NCBI RefSeq assembly: GCF_000764495.1
Contig: NZ_JRLB01000007.1
Coordinates: 1-56,110, forward strand
Reading direction: 5' to 3'
DNA: 56,110 nt
DNA from: Nitrincola sp. A-D6
GTDB taxonomy: Bacteria > Pseudomonadota > Gammaproteobacteria > Pseudomonadales > Balneatricaceae
Below are positions 48,838-56,110 of this stretch, in pieces. The notes below the pieces were generated by a model. That model did not search any database, was not told the DNA's origin, and saw only the letters and a list, made by a program, of their open reading frames with translations. The translations under genes were made by a program, and so were the position numbers. Each line of letters starts with the position of its first letter. The first letter of the stretch is position 1.

Positions 48838-49443
48838 ATGAACAAATTACTAATCAGCTTACTGATAAGTGTTGGAATCACCGGAATGGCACACGCCACA
48901 GGTGGCGATGCAACTGCCGGATCACAAAAAGTTGCGGTATGTGGTGCCTGTCACGGCGCCGATGGTAACAGCCCAATGGGTGCGTTCCCAAGCCTTGCCG
49001 GACAAAATCCCCGTTACCTGTTAAAGCAGATGCAGGATCAGCTCAGCGGCGACCGCGTTATACCGGAAATGACCGGTATGCTGAATGGTTTTACGGAGCG
49101 TGATCTGCGTGATATCGCGGCCTACTTCTCCAGCCAGACCATAACTATTGGTCAAACGGCTGCGGATCAGTTAGAGCTGGGTCGTAGCATTTATCAGGCT
49201 GGTATTGCTGATAAGGGCGTAGCGGCCTGCGCCGCTTGTCATATGCCAAGCGGCCAGGGTAATAACCCGGCACGTTTCCCGGCACTGAGTGGGCAGCATC
49301 CAGAATACACTGCTTTACAATTGCAGAAGTTTGCAACTGAAGATCGTGCCAATGATCCCAGTCGTATGATGCGTGATATTGCTGTGAAAATGTCTGATGC
49401 TGAAATGAGTGCGGTTGCTCAGTATGTCCGTGGCTTGCACTGA
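48838..49443 (+). CDS. Di-haem cytochrome c4
   Basis: 201 residues. A signal peptide (LLISLLISVGITGMAHA) is followed by two cytochrome c domains, each with a haem motif: VCGACHGADGNS and ACAACHMPSGQG, and distal Met regions (PEMTGMLNGF, SRMMRDIAVKMSD). It is a periplasmic electron carrier to terminal oxidases. The position between engB and dsbA is as in Pseudomonas. A long leader (about 190 bp from engB) precedes it; no strong ribosome site is visible. A terminator follows. Confidence 0.9.
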   Translation: MNKLLISLLISVGITGMAHATGGDATAGSQKVAVCGACHGADGNSPMGAFPSLAGQNPRYLLKQMQDQLSGDRVIPEMTGMLNGFTERDLRDIAAYFSSQTITIGQTAADQLELGRSIYQAGIADKGVAACAACHMPSGQGNNPARFPALSGQHPEYTALQLQKFATEDRANDPSRMMRDIAVKMSDAEMSAVAQYVRGLH

Positions 49444-49470
49444 CTAGTCTGATCATTCGTGTTTAAATTA

Positions 49471-49498
49471 AAAAGGGTGGCTAAGGCTGCCCTTTTTA
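49471..49498 (+). terminator. Rho-independent terminator after cytochrome c4
   Basis: AAAAGGG and CCCTTTTT arms with additional inner pairs (GGC/GCT wobble) and a short loop, directly after the cytochrome gene and followed by a T-run. Confidence 0.7.
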
Positions 49499-49592
49499 TT
49501 TCACCCAAGCGAAACTAGACCTGTTCAAGAACTTTGTGTCTTAGGTAAGGTCTTAACACTGTCCTATAGCTGAATCAGAGTTGAGAATAACT

Positions 49593-50237
49593 ATGCTGAA
49601 AAAATTAATTGCTGACGACTGCCTTCACCCTGATCCCCTTTGCCAGCGCTATTGCAGAAACGAATCCTGATTATCAGGCGGGGGTTCATTATCAGGAGTT
49701 ACCGGCAACTGTTACAACCAGTGATCCGGAAAAAATAGAGGTAGTTGCTGTTTTCGGTTACTCATGTCCGCACTGTGCCAACCTGGAGCCGATGCTGGCC
49801 AGTTGGTCGCAGCAACAAAGTGCTGATAATTTGGATTACAAGCATCTGCCAGTGGTGTTTTCCCGCAATTGGGAGCCACTGGCCAGAGCCTATTATGTGG
49901 CTGAATTGACCGGAAAGGTGGAAGAGACGCACCAGGCTATGTTTGATGCAGTGCATGTTCAAAATACACGTTTTCGTAGCGTTGATGACCTGGCTGAATT
50001 TTATACTGCTTATGGCATAGAGGAAGATGAGTTTAATAAACTGTATGACTCGTTCGCAGTAGACACTCGCCTGAAGCAGGGGCAGGCGAGGTTGCGGGCA
50101 TACCAGATTACAGCGGTACCAGCGATGGTAGTGAATGGTAAATACCATATCACCGGAGCATGGCGGGTAGTAATAGTGAGATGCTTAAGGTGGTTAACTA
50201 CCTGATCGAAAAAGAGCGTGCGCAATTGAACGAATAA
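49593..50237 (+). CDS. dsbA: Thiol:disulfide interchange protein DsbA (two frame breaks)
   Basis: About 214 residues. A signal peptide is followed by the thioredoxin-fold active site FGYSCPHCANLEPM (CPHC) and the cis-Pro loop ITAVPAMVVNGKYHI. Two breaks: at 49606-49611 between the start MLKKL and LTTAFTLIPFASA (one extra base, or two lost), and at 50155-50159, where one extra G restores GMAGSNSEMLKVVNYLIEKE and a stop at 50237. It introduces disulfides into exported proteins in the periplasm. The order cytochrome c4-dsbA-GGDEF matches Pseudomonas. Confidence 0.88.
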
Positions 50238-50360
50238 TTAGATCTGATAAGTAAACCCGTGAAGTCGTTGTGGTGATTCTGTTACTAAAGGGGTCACTAT
50301 GACGGCTTTTTGGTTTATAGTAGAGCAAAATTCGATTTGTGGTAACGGGAGCTGGCTGCA

Positions 50361-51908
50361 ATGGCAGAGTCAGAAGATTGGCGAAAAAAATATAAAATAC
50401 TGGCTAAGGAGCTTGAACAGTCAGAGGAGTATTCTGGACGCCTGCTTGAGCAACTGAAAAATGTCCTGTCGCAGTTGAGCCTCGGGTTGCAAGGCCAGGA
50501 TTCGGAGCTGGATGAGTCACTACGGGCGCTGCTATCAAAATTGGACACGATAGAGGTTCGGACGCTGCGAAATCTCACTCGTGAGATCGAAAAGCGTATT
50601 CGGGTGTTGGACGCAACCCGATCCAATAGCGTAAGACAGTTGGTTGATATCCTTCGGCAGTGGTCTGGATTGATTGAAAAACAGGACGTGAAGGGTGAGT
50701 TCGATCAACTCCTGCCTGAGTATAATAATCAGTTGGAGTCCAGCGCTGAGCATCTGTATGAAATCCCGAATCTGCTCCGAAAACTGTTTGAATACCAGAA
50801 GCATCTATTGCTGACTGTAGGCCCTGAAGAACGCGCTGAAATTACTAATGACCTGGCTGATAACCGTGAGTTTATCGTTACCGCCATATCTGGGCGTTTG
50901 TTAGATCTGGTGCAATTGTTGCGGGTTCCCTGTGAACATGCGCCGAAAGTACATCAGCTGATTGGTGAGTTGGAGTCCAATCCTGCTTCCGAAAAGTTAC
51001 CTGATATTCTGGACAATCTGATCAAGCTATTACGCTTGTCAGGAATGAATATGGGGGAGGATTTTGAAGATTATCTGCTTAGTTTGAATCAGCAGCTCGC
51101 CTATGTACAAACCTTTCTTAATGAAAGCCATGATGATGAAGTCAAGGCTAGCAAGCGCCACAATCTGTTGGATAAAACCGTACGTCACGATGTGCATCAA
51201 ATCAACCGCACCGTTAAACAGTCAACGGATATAAATGAACTAAAATCTGTTGTCAGTCGTCAGCTGTCAAACATTGTCCGTGCTATGGATGAACATAAAA
51301 AATCTGAAGAGGTGCGTGAGGCTAAATTGACTGCACGCTATCAGGACCTGCTGCAGAAAGTCGCGCAAATGGAAAAAGAGGCCGACCATGTTAAGCATCG
51401 AATCGAAGAAGAGCAGCTAAAGGCGCGTACTGACCCCTTAACAGGTTTGCCAAACCGTTATGCCTATGACCGACACATACTCAACGAGCTGGAACGCTGG
51501 GAGCGTTACCAAACAGTGTTTACCTTGTGTGTGGCCGATCTGGATCTGTTTAAGCAAGTGAATGATGAGTATGGCCATCTGGCTGGTGACAAGGTGTTGC
51601 GGTTAATGGCCAGAATACTGCAGCAAAATCTTCGCAATATTGATCTTGTGACCCGCTTCGGGGGAGAGGAGTTTGTTATCATTATGCCTTCAACGGATGG
51701 ACCCTCCGCCATTACAGCAATTGAAAAGGTTAGAAAGGTTATTCAAGACAGTCCATTTAATTTCCAGAGTAAGCCAGTGCGCATCACCATGTCTTTCGGC
51801 GTCACGGAAGTACAGCCGGGTGACACTCCTGAAACGATGTTCTCAAGAGCAGACAAAATGCTCTATCAGGCAAAAGATACCGGGCGTAACAAAACCCTGT
51901 TGGGCTGA
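50361..51908 (+). CDS. Diguanylate cyclase with long helical N-terminus
   Basis: 515 residues. Residues about 1-350 are helical/coiled-coil with no transmembrane segment (for example WRKKYKILAKELEQSEEYSG and AKLTARYQDLLQKVAQMEKE). The C-terminal GGDEF domain has DPLTGLPNRYAYDRH and the catalytic signature FGGEEFVII (GGEEF at 434-438). The intact signature implies c-di-GMP synthesis. It corresponds in position to the diguanylate cyclase found beside dsbA in Pseudomonas. The input signal is unknown. Confidence 0.87.
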   Translation: MAESEDWRKKYKILAKELEQSEEYSGRLLEQLKNVLSQLSLGLQGQDSELDESLRALLSKLDTIEVRTLRNLTREIEKRIRVLDATRSNSVRQLVDILRQWSGLIEKQDVKGEFDQLLPEYNNQLESSAEHLYEIPNLLRKLFEYQKHLLLTVGPEERAEITNDLADNREFIVTAISGRLLDLVQLLRVPCEHAPKVHQLIGELESNPASEKLPDILDNLIKLLRLSGMNMGEDFEDYLLSLNQQLAYVQTFLNESHDDEVKASKRHNLLDKTVRHDVHQINRTVKQSTDINELKSVVSRQLSNIVRAMDEHKKSEEVREAKLTARYQDLLQKVAQMEKEADHVKHRIEEEQLKARTDPLTGLPNRYAYDRHILNELERWERYQTVFTLCVADLDLFKQVNDEYGHLAGDKVLRLMARILQQNLRNIDLVTRFGGEEFVIIMPSTDGPSAITAIEKVRKVIQDSPFNFQSKPVRITMSFGVTEVQPGDTPETMFSRADKMLYQAKDTGRNKTLLG

Positions 51909-51949
51909 CAATCATCAATAAACCGCTACTCGATACAGGATGCCTCTAA

Positions 51950-53580
51950 GTGCGACCGGTGTTTCGTTCCATTAAAATTGGCTGGGTCATCGCCCGTTAC
52001 CGTCTGGATACATTTTTCTTGCATCCTTCTTTACCTTGGTTGGCGAGGATGATGCTGTATCTGCTCCCGTGGCGCTATATTTTTCCCGCACGAGAGTCTG
52101 GAGCGGTACGGTTGCGCCTGGCGCTGGAGGCGCTTGGTCCGGTGTTTATTAAATTCGGGCAGATGCTTTCGACGCGGCGCGATCTGCTCCCGGATGATAT
52201 TGCGGTAGAGTTGGCACGTTTGCAGGATAATGTACCCCCTTTCCCAGCGTACAAGCCCGGATGATTATTGAAAGCTCTCTGGGTTACCCTGTAGCTGAAC
52301 TTTTTCAGACCTTTGACGCTGAACCTATGGCATCAGCATCGGTTGCACAGGTACACAGTGCAACACTTAAAGATGGTCGGGCTGTAGTGGTTAAAGTCAT
52401 ACGTCCGGGTATAGACAGAGTGATCCGACAGGATATTTCCCTGCTCTATACGCTGGCCTGGATGGTTTGTCATCTTTGGTCGGAGGGGCGTCGACTACGC
52501 CCTGTCGAAGTGGTGGAAGAGTACGAGCAAACCATTTTTGATGAACTGGATTTGCGTAAGGAGGCGGCTAACGGTTCTCAGCTAAGACGTAATTTTGAAG
52601 GGTCGAAGATTCTCTATGTCCCGGAAATTTTCTGGGACTATACTCGCCGTAATGTACTTGTCATGGAACGTATCTATGGTATTCCCGTAGCCGATATGGA
52701 GCAGTTGCACGCTCAGCATACCAATATGGAAAGGCTGGCCGAACGCGGTGTGGAGATTTTCTTCACTCAGGTGTTCAGGGACAGCTTTTTTCATGCCGAT
52801 ATGCATCCAGGGAATATTTTTGTGTCTCGGGACCACCCGGATGATCCACAGTATATTGCTGTAGATTTTGGCATTATCGGATCGCTCAGTGAGGAAGATC
52901 AGAGTTATCTAGCCCGCAATATATTGGCATTTTTTCAGCGTGATTATCGTCAAGTGGCTCAATTACACATCGACTCTGGCTGGGTGCCAAGAGATACCAA
53001 TGTACATGCTTTTGAAACTGCCATACGCAGTGTGTGTGAGCCGATTTTTGAGAAGCCCCTAAAGGAAATTTCATTCGGATTGGTGTTGCTCGGCTTGTTT
53101 CAGACAGCGCGTCGTTTCAATATGGAAGTGCAGCCGCAGTTGGTTTTGCTGCAGAAGACGCTACTGAATATAGAGGGTCTGGGTAGGCAGCTATATCCAG
53201 ATCTGGATTTATGGAAAACTGCCAAGCCTTTCCTGGAAAACTGGATGAAAGAGCGCATGAGTGTGAAAGCGGCCATGGCTAACATTCATAAGCAGGCTCC
53301 TGAGTGGCTGGAAAAGTTACCTCAGATGCCGCAATTGGTATTCGATGCGTTGCAACAAAGTGCGTTACGCACCGAGCAGTACAATGAATCTCAGCAGCGC
53401 CTGGAAAAATTGCAGTCTGATTCCAGACAGCGTACGCAACGCCACCTGTTAATGGGAGCGACCGCATTGCTGGCCGTGGTCATGTTACTGCGTCCGGATT
53501 GGCAGCTAGCTCTGTCACAGCTCCCCTGGTATGGCTGGTTGCTGGCAGGTGTTGGCTGGGTCAGCTTGTGGCGGGCCTGA
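51950..53580 (+). CDS. ubiB: Ubiquinone biosynthesis atypical kinase UbiB (one frame break)
   Basis: About 543 residues. An ABC1/ADCK-family kinase-like protein needed for ubiquinone synthesis at the inner membrane. It has the KxGQ motif ([16 protein letters not shown]), the Ala-rich nucleotide loop [29 protein letters not shown] and VDFGIIGSL, with C-terminal transmembrane helices ([13 protein letters not shown]). The break at about 52255 is fixed by one G (AAGCCCGG to AAGGCCCGG), giving [19 protein letters not shown]. The start is probably GTG at 51950. Followed by hisIE and tatABC as in Pseudomonas. Confidence 0.92.
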
Positions 53581-53649
53581 TTGCCACTGGTTCAGTGGCG
53601 GTGGTTAAGCTATGCTAACGGGCTTTGAATTAGATGATGGAAGGTCGCT

Positions 53650-54053
53650 GTGAAGATTAATGAATCATGGCTTGATGAAGTCAAGTGGGATGAAAACGGG
53701 CTGGTGCCTGCCATTGCACAGGATCTGGAAACGGGCCGTGTCATGATGTTTGCCTGGATGAATCGTGAATCACTATTGCTCAGTATCAAGGAGCAACGGG
53801 CCATCTACTGGTCTCGGTCACGTCAAAAACTGTGGCGTAAAGGAGAGGAATCCGGCCATGTTCAGCGTCTGCATGAGTTGCGTCTTGATTGTGATGGTGA
53901 TGTAGTTCTACTGGTCATTGAACAGATTGGTGGAATAGCCTGTCATACAGGAAGAGAAAGCTGCTTTTTCAGAAAGCTGGATGATCAGGGCAGTGGCAGA
54001 TCACCGATGAGGTGTTGAAATCGCCCGGATCTATTTATCAAGATAAGGGTTGA
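53650..54053 (+). CDS. hisI: Phosphoribosyl-AMP cyclohydrolase (one frame break)
   Basis: About 134 residues. Third step of histidine synthesis. It has [32 protein letters not shown] and the zinc-site segments [14 protein letters not shown] and [14 protein letters not shown]. The break at 53988-53990 (GGG to GGGG) restores [20 protein letters not shown] and a stop at 54051-54053. The start is GTG at 53650. Separate from hisE, as in Pseudomonas, not fused as in enterics. Confidence 0.92.
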
Positions 54054-54056
54054 TGT

Positions 54057-54389
54057 ATGAGCGATGTGCTGGATAAGCTGGCTGTAATACTTGAAGCTCG
54101 TAAAGCGGCTGCAGAAGATAGCTCTTATGTCGCAAGCCTGCATGCCAAAGGTCTTAATAAAATCCTGGAAAAAGTTGGTGAAGAAGCTACCGAGACCATT
54201 CTTGCCGCTAAAGATGCCGAGGTCAGCGGTGATTGTACAGATGTTGTCTATGAGACAGCCGACTTGTGGTTTCACTCTTTGGTGATGTTGTCTCACCTGG
54301 GAGAAACGCATGAAGCTGTCTTGCAAGAGCTTGCACGGCGTTTTGATATGTCGGGTCTTGAAGAAAAAGCTTCACGACAAAACAATTAA
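54057..54389 (+). CDS. hisE: Phosphoribosyl-ATP pyrophosphatase
   Basis: 110 residues. Second step of histidine synthesis. It is an all-alpha NTP-pyrophosphohydrolase (MazG-like) with the metal-binding [17 protein letters not shown] and [15 protein letters not shown]. It starts three bases after the repaired hisI stop, so the two are co-translated. Length and frame are normal. Confidence 0.93.
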   Translation: MSDVLDKLAVILEARKAAAEDSSYVASLHAKGLNKILEKVGEEATETILAAKDAEVSGDCTDVVYETADLWFHSLVMLSHLGETHEAVLQELARRFDMSGLEEKASRQNN

Positions 54390-54414
54390 CGATTAGATTA
54401 GGCGTCTGAAAACA

Positions 54415-54440
54415 GACTCGGTCAGATGACTCGGTCAGAT
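54415..54440. repeat. Exact 13-bp tandem duplication upstream of tatA
   Basis: GACTCGGTCAGAT occurs twice in a row, preceded by a small hairpin (GTCTG AAAA CAGAC). It lies 22 bp before the tatA start, between hisE and tatA, and could influence the leader or be a slippage product. Confidence 0.8.
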
Positions 54441-54461
54441 AAATATAATTGGAGAAGAGCT

Positions 54462-54734
54462 ATGGGTTTTGGTGGAATCAGCATTTGGCAATTAGTTATT
54501 GTACTGGGAATAGTGGTACTTATATTCGGTACAAAAAAATTGCGCAATCTGGGTGGTGATGTAGGTGGCGCTGTTAAAGGGTTTAAAAAAGCCATGAGTG
54601 AAGATGACTCAAAAGAAACTCAGGAAGAGCAGGAAAAGAAAAAGTTAACGGCTGATGACGCACAGTTTTCACAGAGTGAAGGGCCTGATGCCGAAAAAGA
54701 CAAAGAAAAATCTCAAGCTAGCTCAGATAAGTAA
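54462..54734 (+). CDS. tatA: Twin-arginine translocase subunit TatA
   Basis: 90 residues. One N-terminal transmembrane helix ([17 protein letters not shown]) is followed by the hinge and amphipathic helix [18 protein letters not shown] and a charged tail. It forms the Tat pore. The ATG at 54462 has GGAG seven bases upstream; the frame extends to 54426 without a ribosome site. The PhoX precursor at 25.7 kb carries a Tat signal and would be a client. Confidence 0.95.
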   Translation: MGFGGISIWQLVIVLGIVVLIFGTKKLRNLGGDVGGAVKGFKKAMSEDDSKETQEEQEKKKLTADDAQFSQSEGPDAEKDKEKSQASSDK

Positions 54735-54745
54735 GCTCTGATCCT

Positions 54746-55114
54746 ATGTTTGATATCGGTTTTGCCGAAATACTTATCGTTAGTGTCGTCGCGTTGCTGG
54801 TGTTGGGGCCGGATAAGCTACCTGTCGCAGTTAAAACCTGTGGTATGTGGATAGGTCGCATTAAACGCTCAATCACGTCTATTCAACATGAGATCAGTGA
54901 AGAGCTGCGTGTGGAAGAATTACGACGCACTACGGCTATCAGTAAAGAAGAGCTGGAAAAAGAGCTCAGTGAAATGCGTAAGCCTTTCAAAGCGGCTGCC
55001 AAAGATGTTGAAAATGCAGTAAACGAAGCGCAGAAGACACCCGGCAGCGAGTCTGAACCACTTAAGCCTAAGGCCGAATCCCCTCAAACGGACAGTGATA
55101 AAAGCAGCACATGA
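54746..55114 (+). CDS. tatB: Twin-arginine translocase subunit TatB
   Basis: 122 residues. The N-terminal helix MFDIGFAEILIVSVVALLVL leads to GPDKLPVAVKTCGMWIGRIK, then a charged amphipathic/coiled segment. It acts with TatC as the signal-peptide receptor. Its stop overlaps the tatC start (ATGA). The Glu in the membrane helix distinguishes it from TatA. Confidence 0.95.
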   Translation: MFDIGFAEILIVSVVALLVLGPDKLPVAVKTCGMWIGRIKRSITSIQHEISEELRVEELRRTTAISKEELEKELSEMRKPFKAAAKDVENAVNEAQKTPGSESEPLKPKAESPQTDSDKSST

Positions 55115-55863
55115 CAGATACCTCTGACCAACAAGAGCAGCCTTTAATTTCCCATCTGGTAGAGCTCCGCCAACGATTAATGAGAGCGGTGCTAGCCGTG
55201 TTCCTGATCTTTCTAGGTCTGTTTTATTTTGCTAATGATCTGTACCTGTTTATGTCAGCACCCTTGACAGCCCTCTTGCCAGAGGGAACCAGCATGATAG
55301 CAACGGATGTAACGTCACCTTTTTTTGCGCCATTTAAACTGACTTTGGTTGCGGCAGTAGTGCTGGCAATGCCGTATATTTTGCATCAGATCTGGTCATT
55401 TATTGCGCCGGGTTTGTATGCAAATGAAAAACAATTTGCCATCCCGTTGTTGGTATCAAGCATTATGCTGTTTTATGCTGGTATCGCCTTTGCTTACTTT
55501 GTTGTTTTTCCGCTTATCTTTGGCTTCTTTACCAGTGTGGGTCCTGAAAATGTAGCGGTCATGACTGATATCAGCAGTTATCTCAATTTTGTACTGAAGT
55601 TGTTCTTTGCTTTCGGGATTACCTTTGAGATCCCCGTTGCAACCCTGCTGTTAATCAAGTCTGGGGCCGTTACAGCAAAGAGTTTGGCTGCGAAGCGAGC
55701 CTATGTTGTGGTTATCTGCTTTGTGTTTGGTATGTTGCTCACACCACCAGACATCATTTCCCAGAGTTTACTGGCCGTACCTATGTGGTTGCTGTTCGAA
55801 CTGGGTCTGTTTATGTCGCGCTTTATTACCAGTAAAACAGTTGCTGAAGACGAAGCTGAGTAG
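55111..55863 (+). CDS. tatC: Twin-arginine translocase subunit TatC
   Basis: A 250-residue, six-helix inner-membrane protein that binds twin-arginine signals. Conserved elements are PLISHLVELRQRLMRAV at the N-terminus, ATDVTSPFFAPFKLTLV, YILHQIWSFIAPGLYANEK and FEIPVATLLLIKSG. Complete and in frame. The tatABC operon ends about 100 bp before the rRNA promoter. Confidence 0.95.
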   Translation: MTDTSDQQEQPLISHLVELRQRLMRAVLAVFLIFLGLFYFANDLYLFMSAPLTALLPEGTSMIATDVTSPFFAPFKLTLVAAVVLAMPYILHQIWSFIAPGLYANEKQFAIPLLVSSIMLFYAGIAFAYFVVFPLIFGFFTSVGPENVAVMTDISSYLNFVLKLFFAFGITFEIPVATLLLIKSGAVTAKSLAAKRAYVVVICFVFGMLLTPPDIISQSLLAVPMWLLFELGLFMSRFITSKTVAEDEAE

Positions 55864-55966
55864 CTTGTTAAAGCCGGATAGTCCAGATCGCCTCGGTTAA
55901 TATCTGTTCAATGCTTAGTCATCTTAGGTTGATGTATTTAAAACTAAAAAATCTCGTCATTCTCTG

Positions 55967-55994
55967 TTGACTCCTGTCAGATATTAGGTAGAAT
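55967..55994 (+). promoter_or_regulatory. rRNA operon promoter
   Basis: TTGACT (-35, 55967-55972), a 16-bp spacer and TAGAAT (-10, 55989-55994), preceded by an A/T-rich stretch like an UP element (55930-55955) and followed by a GC-rich discriminator (ACGCACCTCGC). This is the form of a strong rrn P1-type promoter. Confidence 0.8.
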
Positions 55995-56042
55995 ACGCAC
56001 CTCGCTTGAGACAACAGCCCAACACACCGGGCAGCTCAAGCC

Positions 56043-56110
56043 GCTCTTTAACAAATTAATCAGGTAATGCGTGTGGGCGCTTGTTCAGGTTAGGCATTAA
56101 AGCTTAATCA
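56043..56110 (+). ncRNA. rRNA operon leader with boxA (16S rRNA lies beyond the window)
   Basis: GCTCTTTAACAAATTAATCA at 56043-56062 contains the boxA antitermination element (GCTCTTTAACA) and is followed by GTGTGGGCGCTTG, as in gammaproteobacterial rrn leaders. The 16S gene itself is not within the window. Confidence 0.85.

Noticed and set aside
9410..53990. Programmed ribosomal frameshifting as an explanation for the many frame breaks
   Set aside because: The sites lack a shared slippery heptamer and downstream structure, occur in unrelated genes on both strands, and include genes such as polA, ubiB and hisI that are not known to use it. Loss of one G/C explains them better.

Overview
The window looks like a chromosomal segment of a marine or halophilic gammaproteobacterium, close to the Oceanospirillales/Pseudomonadales. 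The evidence is Pseudomonas-like synteny (polA, DUF2782, thrB; engB, cytochrome c4, dsbA, a GGDEF gene; ubiB, hisI, hisE, tatABC), an ectoine-hydrolase-like gene, Gram-negative porins and a gammaproteobacterial rRNA leader at the right edge. Base composition looks close to 50% GC by eye.

Layout. (1) 1-1.5 kb: the end of an IS21-family element (start of istA plus tandem terminal repeats) fused to a 5'-truncated, frameshifted hipA. (2) 1.5-13.6 kb: a phosphorus-starvation island. A PHP-glycosyltransferase/chrA/MFS operon is transcribed divergently from phnDCEE plus a histidine phosphatase. Next come a fused ornithine-lipid synthase (olsF type) and a PhnR-like GntR/UTRA regulator. PhoB-box-like direct repeats with 11-bp spacing precede the glycosyltransferase, olsF and phoX. 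(3) 13.8-17.7 kb: an EAL-CBS-GGDEF protein and two near-identical porins. (4) 18.0-25.6 kb: a 2-aminoethylphosphonate (AEP) uptake and breakdown operon: binding protein, ATPase, fused permease, phnW, phnX, a DMT transporter and a HAD phosphatase. (5) 25.7-27.7 kb: a Tat-exported PhoX-type alkaline phosphatase, then a two-receiver response regulator. (6) 28.9-33.1 kb: an uncharacterised minus-strand operon of a PhoU-like/APH kinase fusion, a RimK-like ATP-grasp ligase, a metallophosphoesterase and an amphi-Trp protein. This is the best candidate for an undescribed system. (7) 33.1-40.8 kb: doeA-like hydrolase, then a cell-surface-signalling set (FecI, FecR, STN-type TonB receptor, di-haem peroxidase) with Fur-like sites and two small unknown genes. 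(8) 40.9-56.1 kb: mostly housekeeping genes (TSUP permease, uvrD, thrB, DUF2782, polA, engB, cytochrome c4, dsbA, a diguanylate cyclase, ubiB, hisIE, tatABC), ending in the promoter and boxA leader of an rRNA operon.

Functional theme. From 1.5 to 27.7 kb many genes serve phosphorus scavenging: phosphonate/phosphite uptake, AEP degradation, extracellular phosphatase, and replacement of phospholipids by ornithine lipid and possibly glycolipid. The tatABC operon at the right end would export PhoX.

Quality warning. I count about 23 single-base reading-frame breaks in 19 genes, including polA, hisI and ubiB. Nearly all are repaired by adding one G or C beside an existing G/C. This pattern points to sequencing or assembly indels, not real gene decay, so I report these genes at full length with the break marked. 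I found no tRNA gene or CRISPR array.
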